In this document: positions 8,237-17,102 of the stretch, one piece after another
Layout of the letters: each line of letters begins with the position of its first letter
How positions within the stretch are numbered: position 1 is the first letter of the stretch
Source of the DNA: JAXMCK01 sp046349395
GTDB taxonomy: Bacteria; Pseudomonadota; Alphaproteobacteria; Geminicoccales; Geminicoccaceae
Direction of reading: 5' to 3'
NCBI GenBank assembly: GCA_046349395.1
Contig: JAXMCK010000003.1
Coordinates: forward strand, 248,001-312,000
DNA length: 64,000 nt
The notes under the pieces: generated by a model
Told to the model about the DNA's origin: nothing
Database searches by the model: none
Seen by the model: the letters and a program-made list of their open reading frames with translations, nothing else
Program-made: the position numbers and the translations under genes

Positions 8237-9996
8237 GCGACGCCCCCGAGAACGAAGGGGGCTGGGACGACGCGGCCCTCGTCGCCGCCCTGATCGCGGT
8301 CGATCCGACCGGTACGGCCGGCGTCGTCGTGCGGGCGCATGCCGGTCCGGTGCGGGACCGCTGGATTTCCTATCTGCGGGAGCTGTTGCCGCCAGCGATG
8401 CCCTGGCGTCGGCTCCCACTCCACGTCGCCGATGGGCGGCTGCTTGGCGGGCTCGATCTCGCCGCCACGCTGCGCTCGGGCCGGCCCGTGTTCGAGGGGG
8501 GTCTCCTCGCCGAAGCTGATGGCGGCATCGTCGTGGCGGCAATGGCCGAGCGCCTGTCCGGCCAGACGGCAGGACGGCTGGCCCTGGTGCTGGACAGCGG
8601 GGTCGTGGCCGTCGAGCGGGACGGGTTCACCGCACGGCACGACGCGCGGTTCGCCCTGGTGGCGCTGGACGAGGGTACCACGCCGGAGGAGCGGGTGCCC
8701 GCCGCTCTCGTCGACCGGGTCGCCTTTCATCTCGACCTGACGGCGCTCAGCAGCCGCGAGGTCGTCGACACGTCCTACGATCGGGCCGACGTCGAGGCCG
8801 CTCGCGAGCGTCTCGAAAGGATGGACATTGGTCCGTCCGATCCGATGCCCGCCTTGGTGGCGACGGCGGCAGCGTTGGGCATCGGCTCGTTGCGGGTGCC
8901 CATCTTCGCGCTGCGGGTAGCACGGGCAGCGGCTGCGCTGGCTGGGCGCGAAGCGGTCAGCGACGCCGACATCGTGACGGCCGGCCGCCTCGTGCTGGCA
9001 CCGCGCGCGACGCGGATACCGGCACCACCAGACGATGAGGCCGAGCCGCCGCCGGACCAGCCGCCTCCGCCACCGGAGGAGCAGCAGAATGCCGACGAGG
9101 CGCAGGAGCCCGGTGATCGGCCGCTCGAAGACCTGATCCTCGCGGCGGCGGTGGCGAGCCTGCCGCCCGGTCTGCTGGCGCGACTCGCGGCCGGCACGGG
9201 ACGCGGGGCGAAGTCGCACAGTTCCGGCAGAGCCGGCGTACAGACGCAGAACCGGTCGCGCGGCCGGCCGATCGGCGTGCGGCAGGGTGAGCCCCGCGGC
9301 GGTGCCCGGATCAACGTCATCGAGACGCTCCGGGCCGCGGTGCCATGGCAGCGGCTGCGTCGGCGCGACGTCGCGAAGGGCGGCTCCAAGGCACGCCTGC
9401 AGGTGCGGTCCGAGGACTTCCGGGTCACCCGCTACAAGCACCGCTCGACGTCGACCACGATCTTCGTCGTCGACGCGTCCGGCTCGGCCGCGCTCCACCG
9501 TCTGGCCGAGGCCAAGGGTGCCGTCGAGTTGCTGCTGGCCGACTGCTATGTCCGCCGCGACCGGGTGGCGCTCCTGGCGTTCCGAGGCCAACGCGCGGAG
9601 CTCTTGTTGCCCCCGACCCGCTCGCTGGTGCGCGCGAAGCGCAGCCTCGCGGGCCTGCCCGGGGGCGGCGGTACACCGTTGGCGGATGCTATCGATCAGG
9701 CGGTGCTCATCGCTCAGGAACTCGCCCGTCGCGGCGAAACGCCGAGCCTCGCCTTCCTGACCGACGGGCGCGCCAACATCGCGCGTGACGGGACGCCCGG
9801 GCGGGCGAAGGCAGGAGAGGACGCGCTGCAGTCGGCGCGACTTGTGATGGCGTCCGGCGTGCGAACCGTGCTGATCGACACCTCGCCACATCCGCATCCG
9901 CAGGCGAGAGCCCTGGCGGCCGCGATGGGCGGTCTCTATCTGCCGCTGCCGCACGCCGATTCCGCGACCCTGTCGCGGGCCATCCAGGCGGCATGA
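8233..9996 (+). CDS. bchD: Magnesium chelatase subunit BchD
   Basis: A 587-residue protein with a degenerate AAA+ domain at the N-terminus, an acidic proline-rich linker (around residues 260-290, with runs of Pro and Glu), and a C-terminal integrin-I/von Willebrand A domain. Its MIDAS motif DASGS lies in IFVVDASGSA. BchD bridges the BchI ring to BchH in the chelatase. The GTG start at 8233 overlaps the bchI stop (GTGA). The frame is open further upstream, but that would run through bchI. The 3' end overlaps bchO as ATGA. Confidence 0.96.
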   Translation: MSDAPENEGGWDDAALVAALIAVDPTGTAGVVVRAHAGPVRDRWISYLRELLPPAMPWRRLPLHVADGRLLGGLDLAATLRSGRPVFEGGLLAEADGGIVVAAMAERLSGQTAGRLALVLDSGVVAVERDGFTARHDARFALVALDEGTTPEERVPAALVDRVAFHLDLTALSSREVVDTSYDRADVEAARERLERMDIGPSDPMPALVATAAALGIGSLRVPIFALRVARAAAALAGREAVSDADIVTAGRLVLAPRATRIPAPPDDEAEPPPDQPPPPPEEQQNADEAQEPGDRPLEDLILAAAVASLPPGLLARLAAGTGRGAKSHSSGRAGVQTQNRSRGRPIGVRQGEPRGGARINVIETLRAAVPWQRLRRRDVAKGGSKARLQVRSEDFRVTRYKHRSTSTTIFVVDASGSAALHRLAEAKGAVELLLADCYVRRDRVALLAFRGQRAELLLPPTRSLVRAKRSLAGLPGGGGTPLADAIDQAVLIAQELARRGETPSLAFLTDGRANIARDGTPGRAKAGEDALQSARLVMASGVRTVLIDTSPHPHPQARALAAAMGGLYLPLPHADSATLSRAIQAA

Positions 9997-10943
9997 GCGG
10001 CGCACGCTTCGTGCCGCGGCTCAAAGAAATGCAAGCGGCGGACACCGCCGGACAGGACGGGCCGCGGTGGGATGTCGAGGGGCGGGACTGGCCGAACCGG
10101 GAGTTCAGCCGGTTCGTCACGGCGGACGGGCTGCGCTGGCATGTCCAGATCCTGGGTACAGGGCCCGTGCTCCTGCTCGTGCACGGAACGGGAGCCGCCT
10201 CGCATTCCTGGGGACCGCTGGTCCCGTTCGTTGCTCCTCACTTCACGGTCGTGACCCTGGATCTGCCGGGGCACGGCTTCACGGCATTGCCGGCCGCCGA
10301 AGGGCTGTCCCTGGCCGGGATGGCCCGCGGTGTCGGTCGGCTGATGCAGGTCCTGGGCCTGCAGCCCGAGATCGCCGTCGGGCACTCCGCCGGAGCCGCC
10401 ATCCTGCTGCGCGCCGCGATCGACGGCGATCTGGCACCGAAGCGCATCATCAGCGTCAACGGCGCTCTTCTTCCCTTCGGCGGCGGTGCCGCCCAGTTCT
10501 TCTCGCCCCTGGCCAAGCTCGTCGCCAGCACGTCGCTCGTGCCGCGGCTCTTCGCCTGGCACGCGACAGTCGACGAGGCCCTGGTCCGGCGGCTGATCGA
10601 GAACACGGGCTCGAAGGTCGATCCCGAGATCGTCGACCAGTACCGGCGCATCGCGCGCCATCCGCGTCATGTTGCGGCCGCGCTCGGCATGATGGCCGGC
10701 TGGGACCTACGCACGCTCGTCGCGGATCTGCCGCGTTGCCGGCAACACGTGCTCTTCGTCGTGGGCGCCAACGACCGGGCGGTGGCACCCCGCGAGGCGA
10801 CCCGCGTCAGTTCGAAACTGCCGTCGGCAGAAGTCGTGCGGCTGCCGGGCCTGGGCCATCTCGCGCACGAGGAGCGACCGGACCTCGTCGCCGATCTCGT
10901 CCTGCAGCAGGCACGCGCCGCGAACATCCTCACCTCGGACTGA
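9993..10943 (+). CDS. bchO: BchO, alpha/beta-fold hydrolase accessory to Mg chelatase
   Basis: A 316-residue alpha/beta hydrolase with the nucleophile elbow GHSAG, an oxyanion-region LLVHGTGAASHSW, and a late acid/His region (GANDRAV, LPGLGHLAHEERP). It follows bchD with an ATGA overlap, as in the bchI-bchD-bchO order of many purple bacteria, where BchO is annotated as a putative Mg-chelatase accessory. Its biochemical reaction is not established. It is the last gene of this short operon; the crtI regulatory region begins 30 bp after its stop. Confidence 0.93.
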   Translation: MSGARFVPRLKEMQAADTAGQDGPRWDVEGRDWPNREFSRFVTADGLRWHVQILGTGPVLLLVHGTGAASHSWGPLVPFVAPHFTVVTLDLPGHGFTALPAAEGLSLAGMARGVGRLMQVLGLQPEIAVGHSAGAAILLRAAIDGDLAPKRIISVNGALLPFGGGAAQFFSPLAKLVASTSLVPRLFAWHATVDEALVRRLIENTGSKVDPEIVDQYRRIARHPRHVAAALGMMAGWDLRTLVADLPRCRQHVLFVVGANDRAVAPREATRVSSKLPSAEVVRLPGLGHLAHEERPDLVADLVLQQARAANILTSD

Positions 10944-10972
10944 CCGCCGCACCGATCAGGGCTGGTCGAATG

Positions 10973-11000
10973 TGTCTAGTCATGTTTACACTCGCAAACA
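10973..11000. promoter_or_regulatory. Two overlapping PpsR/CrtJ boxes at the crtI start
   Basis: Two perfect TGT-N12-ACA matches overlap with a 10-bp offset: 10973-10990 and 10983-11000. This is the known CrtJ/PpsR recognition pattern. One helical turn of offset would place two dimers on the same DNA face or make them compete. The boxes run right up to the crtI ATG, so bound repressor would cover the start of the gene. The motif match is directly visible; the binding is inferred. Confidence 0.8.
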
Positions 11001-12526
11001 TGACAGCGACCTTGCTCGAACGGCCTACGGCCCGGACGCGGTCCGGTCCGCACGCGGTCGTCATCGGCAGCGGCTTCGGTGGCCTTGCTGCCGCCATTCG
11101 ATTGGGTGCCCGCGGCTATGCGGTGACGGTACTGGAGCATCTCGACGCTCCAGGGGGCCGGGCCTCCGTCTACCGGCAGGACGGCTTCGTGTTCGACGCC
11201 GGCCCGACAATCATCACGGCCCCGTTCCTCCTCGACGAGTTGTGGGATCTCTGCGGACGACGGTTCGCCGACGATGTCGAGTTGCGGGCGATCTCGCCCT
11301 TCTACCGCTTCCGCTTCGACGATGGGTCGGAGTTCGACTACTGGGGCAAGACGGAGGCGATGCGGGCCGAGATCGGCCGGTTCGCTCCTGGCGATGTCGC
11401 CGGCTACGACGCGCTCATGGGCATGAGCGAGAAGATCTTCCGCATCGGCTTCGAGCAGCTGGGCCACGTGCCCTTCAACTCGATCGGCGACATGGTGAAG
11501 ATCGCCCCCGACCTGCTCCGCCTCGAAGGGTGGCGGACCGTCTACGGACTCGTCGCCAAGTACATCAAGAACGAGAAGCTGCGGACCATCTTCAGCTTCC
11601 ACCCGCTGCTGATCGGCGGCAACCCCTTCCGCGCCACGTCGGTCTACAACCTCATTGCCTATCTCGAGCGCGAATGGGGCGTGCATTTCGTGATGGGCGG
11701 CACCGGCGCCCTCGTGCAAGGGATGGCGAACCTGATCAAGGGTCAGGGAAACCGCATCCGCTACAATGCCCGGGTCGCCGAGATCACGGTCGCGAATGGC
11801 CGGGCGACTGGCGTGCGCCTCGCCGACGGCGAGATCATCCCTGCCGACGTGGTCGTGTCGAACGCGGACTCCGCGGCGACCTACCGGAACCTGCTGCCGG
11901 CCAGCGTCCGCAAGCGCTGGACCGATCGGAAGATCGATCGCTCCCGCTACTCGATGAGCCTCTTCGTCTGGTATTTCGGCACCCGCCGCCGGTACGACGA
12001 CGTGCGCCATCACACGATCCTGATGGGCCCGCGTTATCGCGAGCTGCTCGAGGACATCTTCGAGCACAAGAAGCTGGCGGAGGACTGCAGCCTCTACCTG
12101 CACCGGCCGACGGCGACGGACCCGTCGCTGGCACCGCCGGGCTGCGACGCGTTCTACGCCCTCTCACCGGTGCCACACCTGGACAGCGGCACCGACTGGA
12201 CCACCGAAGCCGAGCGCTACCGCCAGATGGTCGCGCGCCGGCTGCAGGATACGCTGCTTCCGGGGCTCGAGGACGAGGTGGTTACCTCACGAGTTCTGAC
12301 GCCGCTGGATTTCCGCGATCGTCTGCTGTCGCTGCGCGGTGCCGCCTTCGGGCTGGAGCCGATCCTGACCCAGAGCGCCTGGTTCAGGCCGCACAACAAG
12401 AGCGAAGACATCGATCGCCTCTATCTCGTCGGTGCGGGGACCCATCCGGGTGCCGGCGTGCCGGGTGTTCTCTCGTCGGCCCGAGTTCTGGACACGGTGG
12501 TACCCCATGCCTCTGCCTTGGTTTGA
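11000..12526 (+). CDS. crtI: Phytoene desaturase CrtI
   Basis: A 508-residue FAD enzyme that desaturates phytoene to lycopene (or neurosporene). The Rossmann motif VIGSGFGGLAAA lies near residue 21, followed by GGRASVY and FDAGPTIIT. The carotenoid-desaturase C-terminal block YLVGAGTHPGAGVPGV is intact. The ATG at 11000 gives the usual family length, but it has no clear Shine-Dalgarno site and touches the PpsR boxes. In-frame ATGs at 10982 and 10970 exist and are less likely because they lie inside those boxes. It overlaps crtB by 20 bp. Confidence 0.95.
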   Translation: MTATLLERPTARTRSGPHAVVIGSGFGGLAAAIRLGARGYAVTVLEHLDAPGGRASVYRQDGFVFDAGPTIITAPFLLDELWDLCGRRFADDVELRAISPFYRFRFDDGSEFDYWGKTEAMRAEIGRFAPGDVAGYDALMGMSEKIFRIGFEQLGHVPFNSIGDMVKIAPDLLRLEGWRTVYGLVAKYIKNEKLRTIFSFHPLLIGGNPFRATSVYNLIAYLEREWGVHFVMGGTGALVQGMANLIKGQGNRIRYNARVAEITVANGRATGVRLADGEIIPADVVVSNADSAATYRNLLPASVRKRWTDRKIDRSRYSMSLFVWYFGTRRRYDDVRHHTILMGPRYRELLEDIFEHKKLAEDCSLYLHRPTATDPSLAPPGCDAFYALSPVPHLDSGTDWTTEAERYRQMVARRLQDTLLPGLEDEVVTSRVLTPLDFRDRLLSLRGAAFGLEPILTQSAWFRPHNKSEDIDRLYLVGAGTHPGAGVPGVLSSARVLDTVVPHASALV

Positions 12527-13571
12527 GCCGAGCCACGCGTCGCCGGCCGATCTCGCCGCTTGTCGCCTGATGCTCGAAGGCGGCTCCAAGACCTTCTTCG
12601 CGGCCTCGCTCCTGCTGCCGGCCGAGTACCGGGAACCGGCGTCCAGTCTCTACGCGTTCTGCCGCCTCGCCGACGATGCCATCGATCTGGAGGAAGACCG
12701 GCTCAGCGCCTTGGCCCAGCTACGTGCACGGCTGCATCTCGCCTATTCCGGACGGCCCTACGGCCACCCGGTTGACCGGGCGCTGGCCGATGTCGTCGCC
12801 CAGCACGGCATTCCGCGCGCGGTGCCCGAGGCCCTGCTCGAGGGCTTCGAGTGGGACGCCGCCGGACGGCGCTACGCGACCCTGGCCGACCTCAAGGCCT
12901 ATGCCATGCGCGTGGCCGGCACCGTCGGCACCATGATGGCCATCATCATGGGGGTCCGCGGGGCCGAGCCGATCGCCCGCGCCTGCGATCTCGGCGTTGC
13001 GATGCAACTGACGAATATCGCCCGCGACGTGGGCGAGGACGCCCGCGCCGGCCGGCTCTATCTTCCGCTCGATCTGATGCGCGAGCAGGGGATCGACCCC
13101 GAGGCGTGGCTGCGCAGCCCTGTCTTCACCGCCGAAATCGGGGCCGTGGTCCAGAAGCTCCTGGCCGCTGCCGACATTCTCTATCAGCGTGCGGCCGCCG
13201 GCATCGCGCAGCTGCCCTTGGCGTGCCGTCCTGCGATCCATGCCGCGGGCGTCCTCTACGCCGAGATCGGTCGCCAGATCGAGCGCAACGGCCTCAACTC
13301 TGTCGACGTCCGTGCCGTCGTCGGGACGCGGCGCAAGCTGGCACTGCTGGCCCAGGCCGCTGCCCTGGTGGTGCGACCCCCGCGTGGCGGCGATCCGACC
13401 ACGCTACCGCAGGCGCGCTTTCTCGTCGAAGCTGTCGTGGAGTCCGAGCACCGGACCGGCGACAAGGCCGGGACGTGGTGGAACTTCGACGACCGGGTCG
13501 TCTGGGTGGTGACGTTGTTCGACCAGCTTCACCGGCGCAAGCACTTCCCCGACAGCTTCGGCCGCGCCTGA
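12507..13571 (+). CDS. crtB: Phytoene synthase CrtB
   Basis: A 354-residue trans-isoprenyl diphosphate synthase joining two geranylgeranyl diphosphates into phytoene. The two Asp-rich Mg-diphosphate motifs are visible: RLADDAID at about residues 53-60 and NIARDVGEDA at about residues 170-180. The squalene/phytoene synthase signature region (MQLTNIARDVGEDARAGR) is intact. The start ATG lies inside the end of crtI, a 20-bp overlap typical of coupled crtIB. An in-frame upstream extension exists but lacks family similarity. Confidence 0.95.
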   Translation: MPLPWFEPSHASPADLAACRLMLEGGSKTFFAASLLLPAEYREPASSLYAFCRLADDAIDLEEDRLSALAQLRARLHLAYSGRPYGHPVDRALADVVAQHGIPRAVPEALLEGFEWDAAGRRYATLADLKAYAMRVAGTVGTMMAIIMGVRGAEPIARACDLGVAMQLTNIARDVGEDARAGRLYLPLDLMREQGIDPEAWLRSPVFTAEIGAVVQKLLAAADILYQRAAAGIAQLPLACRPAIHAAGVLYAEIGRQIERNGLNSVDVRAVVGTRRKLALLAQAAALVVRPPRGGDPTTLPQARFLVEAVVESEHRTGDKAGTWWNFDDRVVWVVTLFDQLHRRKHFPDSFGRA

Positions 13572-13583
13572 GAGGCGCTGTAC

Positions 13584-13772
13584 TTGTCGTCGGGCTTCAT
13601 CGTCTTTCTCGAAGGCTCGTTGGTGCTGGGCCTCGTTCTCGCGTTCGCCGTCTGGGAGCTTCGCTCCCTGAGGCGTGCCGACAAGAAGGCGGAACAGCAA
13701 GCCTCAGCCGCCGCGTCTCGGCATGCGGAAGGGAAGGAGCACCTGGACCCACCGGGAGGCGAATCGGTCTAG
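13584..13772 (+). CDS. Small single-span membrane protein
   Basis: A 62-residue open frame starting at TTG, 12 bp after crtB and preceded by GAGAGG. One hydrophobic helix (about residues 4-23, FIVFLEGSLVLGLVLAFAVW) is followed by a positively charged stretch (RSLRRADKK) and a polar tail. The positive-inside rule predicts that the tail is cytoplasmic. The last 69 bp lie antisense to the end of crtC. I do not recognise a family. Position suggests co-transcription with crtIB. The clear helix-plus-charge pattern argues for a real gene, but the TTG start and short length keep confidence modest. Confidence 0.55.
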   Translation: MSSGFIVFLEGSLVLGLVLAFAVWELRSLRRADKKAEQQASAAASRHAEGKEHLDPPGGESV

Positions 13773-14747
13773 CGAGAGGCTCTCGTGGAACGCCGTGCCG
13801 CGCTCCCCGTGGATATGCGTGTCGAGCAGCGAGCGGGCGTAGAACGGCGTATCCTCCAACGTCGACCGCACGGTTGCGGGTCGGTCGGGATCGCTGCGGG
13901 TCGAGCGTGGAACCCGCCACACGAAGGTCGTCGGCAACCTGGTAGGCGGCAGAGCCTCGATGCTCTCGACGGCACCGGTGGGTCTGCAACGGATCGCGAG
14001 GCTGCGATGCTGACTGGATCGCGCCTCGGCATCGTAGAAGATGACGGTATCCCGTCCGAGATCGGTGCGTGACCATTCCCACTGGCGGAAGCCGCGCTCC
14101 AGCGGTTCCGTCCCGTGGTTGCTGTCGAGATAACCGCGGCCCGTCCACTTCAGATCGGGCTGCGACAGGGTCACCTCGACATGTGAGCAGGGCGCGATCG
14201 GCCACCACTGGTGGGTGCCGTCAGGAGCGAGCTCGAAGGGGCTCTCGGTCAATGCCTCGGGATAGACCCGCACGGTGCCGCGGATCCGCGCTGGGATAGG
14301 GGCGCCGATCTCGTCGATCTGGATCTCCAGTCTGCTGCCGTCCCAATTCAGCCGGCTCGGTCCGATGACGAATTCGTCCACCGAGCGCGTGATGAACGAG
14401 CGACCGCGCTCGGTCATGGTCCAGCGCTTTCCACCCTCGCCGTACAGCGCCACGTTGAGGCAGCAGTAGTGCCGGGGATCGGCCGGGCCGCGGCGTCGCG
14501 CCCAGGCATAGTAGGGCGAGAACACGCTGCCGACGAAAGCGATGAGCGTGATGCCGTGACGTCCGTCGGCGCTGAGCGCGTCGACGTACCACCAGATATA
14601 CCCGTCGGGACCTACCGCGACGTCGAAGCGAGGTCCTTGACGAGACTGAGAGCCGCCGTCCGCCCGGAGAGTGCCGCCATCGGAATCCCCGGGCCCGGAT
14701 GTGCGCTGCCCCCCGCCACGTAGAGACCCGGAACCTTCGTCCGGCAT
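13704..14747 (-). CDS. crtC: Hydroxyneurosporene synthase (carotenoid 1,2-hydratase) CrtC
   Basis: A carotenoid 1,2-hydratase adding water to the end double bond of acyclic carotenoids, early in the spirilloxanthin pathway. Family blocks are clear: GYIWWYVDALSADGRHGIT, FVGSVFSPYYAWAR and LDSNHGTEPLE. The recognisable protein begins at about base 14640, but no ATG, GTG or TTG lies there in frame. The nearest is the ATG at 14747, giving 347 residues with about 40 low-complexity residues in front and a 136-bp overlap with crtD. The frame is open to 14921. Convergent with the small membrane-protein gene. Confidence 0.9.
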   Translation of the reverse strand: MPDEGSGSLRGGGQRTSGPGDSDGGTLRADGGSQSRQGPRFDVAVGPDGYIWWYVDALSADGRHGITLIAFVGSVFSPYYAWARRRGPADPRHYCCLNVALYGEGGKRWTMTERGRSFITRSVDEFVIGPSRLNWDGSRLEIQIDEIGAPIPARIRGTVRVYPEALTESPFELAPDGTHQWWPIAPCSHVEVTLSQPDLKWTGRGYLDSNHGTEPLERGFRQWEWSRTDLGRDTVIFYDAEARSSQHRSLAIRCRPTGAVESIEALPPTRLPTTFVWRVPRSTRSDPDRPATVRSTLEDTPFYARSLLDTHIHGERGTAFHESLSLDRFASRWVQVLLPFRMPRRGG

Positions 14748-16111
14748 GCCGGACGCTCGAACGACGCCTTCCAGCCGTGGGACGCTCGCCCGTACAGCGC
14801 TCCCCCCGTTGCCGGGAACAGCCGCCCGAACTCCGTCGGCGTCGTGACCGCGGTGGTCGCCAGCTCGCGCACGATCCGCATCCCGCAGCTCTGGAGCATG
14901 CTCTGCATCCGCTCGGTGCATCGGTCGATGTCCTTGATCGAATAGGTGCGGCGATCACCGTTCGCCGGCGCGTTGATGAGACAGAGCAGGCGCTCGCCGT
15001 CCCCGATCGACGGCTGTGCGGAATCGGATCGATCCTGCGCACAGACATAGACGGTCGGTTCGGCCGGCAACTCCTGGCGGCGGAAGATCGCGTCGAACTC
15101 TGCGGGATAATCGGACGAGAAGAACACGTTGTGCCGGACGAGCGGAAACCCGTCCGTTTCCGCCACCATGGCCCAGGTCACGGCGGAAAGCGACCGTCCG
15201 CCCGCCGGGGCAGCCTTGACCGCGTGGCTGACGGCTGAACCGAACAGACCGCTGGTCAGAGCCTCGACATCGCCGTTCACGACCACCGCATCGGCGGGCA
15301 CGCGGTCGTCGGCGAGGCGGACGCCGGTGACCCGACCACGCTCGACCGTCACCTCCTTCACCTCGACATCGTAGCGGAAGTCGACACCCAGCCCGGCGGC
15401 AACCTGCTCCAGCGCCCGTGCCAGGCGATGCATGCCGCCCTCGACCGACCAGACGCCTTCCTGCTCGACATGGGCGACGAGCATCAGCGTGGCAGGAGCG
15501 ATGAAGGGCGACGAGCCGCAATAGGTGGCGTAGCGGCCGAAAAGCTGGCGCAGGCGCTTGTCCTGGAAATAGTCGCCCAGCGCCTGCCACATCGTGCTGA
15601 ACGGCTTGATCTGCCAGAGCTCGCGCGAGTTGGCGAAGCCCACTCCCTTGAACAGGCCCTGCAGGCTCGGCTTGTCGGCGCGGATGAAGGGGCGATCCAG
15701 AATGGCGTAGATCCTGCGCGCATGGTCGCAGAACTGGAGGAAGCGCTTCGATTCCGCGGCCCCGGCGAAGCTGCCGATGGCGTCGGCCGAGCGCTCGACC
15801 GACGCGAACAGGTCGAGTTGCCCTCCCGTCTTCCAGGCGTGACGGGCGAGGATGTCGAGACGTTGGAGGTCGAGATGTGCATCCAGCGAGGTGCCGGCAC
15901 TCTCGAAGACCTCGTCGAAGATGGAGCGGAGCGTGAAGACGGTCGGGCCCGCGTCGATGTGGCGCCCCGCGACGTCGATGATTCGAAGCTTGCCGCCGGG
16001 CGCCGACGCGCGCTCCAGGACGGTGACCTTCAGTCCCTTGGCCGCCAGCACGACGGCGGCCACGAGGCCCGCGACACCGGCGCCCACGACCGCGACCCGG
16101 CTCGATTGCAC
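14612..16111 (-). CDS. crtD: Methoxyneurosporene/hydroxycarotenoid dehydrogenase CrtD
   Basis: A 499-residue FAD desaturase, paralogous to CrtI, that introduces the 3,4 double bond of hydroxylated or methoxylated acyclic carotenoids. It has an N-terminal VVGAGVAGLVAAVVLA dinucleotide fold, PGGKLR and IDAGPTVFT, and ends with LYVAGGSAHPGPGIPMA. It is divergent from crtE across a 111-bp promoter with PpsR boxes and co-directional with crtC, which it overlaps. CrtD rather than a second CrtI is inferred from the GKLRIIDVAGRHIDAGPTVF block and the crtC neighbour. Confidence 0.92.
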   Translation of the reverse strand: MQSSRVAVVGAGVAGLVAAVVLAAKGLKVTVLERASAPGGKLRIIDVAGRHIDAGPTVFTLRSIFDEVFESAGTSLDAHLDLQRLDILARHAWKTGGQLDLFASVERSADAIGSFAGAAESKRFLQFCDHARRIYAILDRPFIRADKPSLQGLFKGVGFANSRELWQIKPFSTMWQALGDYFQDKRLRQLFGRYATYCGSSPFIAPATLMLVAHVEQEGVWSVEGGMHRLARALEQVAAGLGVDFRYDVEVKEVTVERGRVTGVRLADDRVPADAVVVNGDVEALTSGLFGSAVSHAVKAAPAGGRSLSAVTWAMVAETDGFPLVRHNVFFSSDYPAEFDAIFRRQELPAEPTVYVCAQDRSDSAQPSIGDGERLLCLINAPANGDRRTYSIKDIDRCTERMQSMLQSCGMRIVRELATTAVTTPTEFGRLFPATGGALYGRASHGWKASFERPACRTKVPGLYVAGGSAHPGPGIPMAALSGRTAALSLVKDLASTSR

Positions 16112-16152
16112 GCCAGCCCTCCTCCATCAATGTCGTTGCCTCGAACCGGATT

Positions 16153-16196
16153 TGTCTTTACTAGATGACACCCTAAACTGACAACGCAAGTTGACA
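16153..16196. promoter_or_regulatory. PpsR/CrtJ boxes in the crtD-crtE divergent promoter
   Basis: A perfect TGT-N12-ACA lies at 16153-16170 and a one-base variant (TGA-N12-ACA) at 16179-16196. They are separated by 8 bp, the same 26-bp repeat distance as before bchC. They lie between the divergent crtD and crtE starts and could control both. Confidence 0.75.
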
Positions 16197-16222
16197 GTCG
16201 AGGGGCTCTCGGGAGGCGCGCG

Positions 16223-17092
16223 ATGGATGCGACGGCTCGGATAGAACAGGCGCTCGATCTGGCATTGGCCCGCGCCGAAACGCCTGGATGCCCCCCGGGG
16301 CTGGCTGCAGCCGTACGTTATGCCGTGTTTCCTGGCGGAGCCCGCCTGCGCCCGCGCCTCTGCCTCGCCGTCGCTTGGGCGTGCGGCGAAGACGATCCGG
16401 GATTGTCCGACGCTGCTGCGAGCTCGATCGAGCTGCTGCACTGCGCGTCACTCGTGCATGACGATCTGCCCTGTTTCGACGACGCGGCGACCCGTCGCGG
16501 CAAGCCGTCGGTGCATCGCGCTTTTGGGGAACGGCTGGCGGTGCTGGCCGGTGATGCGCTCATCGTGCTGGCCTTCCAGGCTCTCGCGCGTGGGGCATCC
16601 ACGGCTCCTGACCGGCTGGCGACCCTCGTCCAGATCGTGGCGCGATCCGTGGGCATGCCGTCCGGTATCGTTGCGGGTCAGGCTTGGGAGTGCGAGCCGG
16701 AGCTCGACCTCGAGCAGTACCAGCGCGCGAAGACCGGCGCCCTGTTCGGTGCCGCGACGATCGCAGGTGCCGCGGCGGCGGGCTTCGAGCCCGGCACGTG
16801 GCGCACCTTGGGCGAGCGGCTGGGCGAGGCCTACCAGGTCGCCGACGATCTGCGCGATGCCGTCTCCGACCCGGTCGAGCTCGGCAAGCCGACCAAGCGC
16901 GACGCTGCGCTGGGCCGTCGCAACGCGGTCCTCGACTTCGGCATCGATGGCGCCATCCGGCGTCTCGACCTGCTGGTCGACGAGGCGATCAGCTCGGTGC
17001 CGCCCTGCCCGGGCATCAACCAGCTTCGCGGCATGATCATGCGCGAGGCCGAGCACTTCCTGCCGAAGGAACTGACGCGCATCGCCGCGTGA
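16223..17092 (+). CDS. crtE: Geranylgeranyl diphosphate synthase CrtE
   Basis: A 289-residue trans-prenyltransferase that makes the C20 precursor for both carotenoids and the bacteriochlorophyll tail. The first Asp-rich motif is VHDDLPCFDD (DDxxxxD type) and the second is QVADDLRD. GGARLRPRLC matches the conserved region before the first motif. GGGAGG precedes the ATG. crtE heads the plus-strand run crtE-crtF-bchC-bchX-bchY-bchZ-puf that in other purple bacteria is read as a superoperon. The upstream PpsR boxes support oxygen or light control. Confidence 0.95.
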   Translation: MDATARIEQALDLALARAETPGCPPGLAAAVRYAVFPGGARLRPRLCLAVAWACGEDDPGLSDAAASSIELLHCASLVHDDLPCFDDAATRRGKPSVHRAFGERLAVLAGDALIVLAFQALARGASTAPDRLATLVQIVARSVGMPSGIVAGQAWECEPELDLEQYQRAKTGALFGAATIAGAAAAGFEPGTWRTLGERLGEAYQVADDLRDAVSDPVELGKPTKRDAALGRRNAVLDFGIDGAIRRLDLLVDEAISSVPPCPGINQLRGMIMREAEHFLPKELTRIAA

Positions 17093-17102
17093 GGGATCGG
17101 TC

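Noticed and set aside
7624..10005. A 793-codon minus-strand open frame opposite bchI and bchD
   Set aside because: Arg/Ser-rich low-complexity translation antisense to clear Mg-chelatase genes; a shadow frame.
10067..10999. Upstream extension of the crtI frame through bchO
   Set aside because: The translation there is Arg-rich and lacks similarity; the frame is simply open inside bchO. CrtI similarity starts at about 11040.
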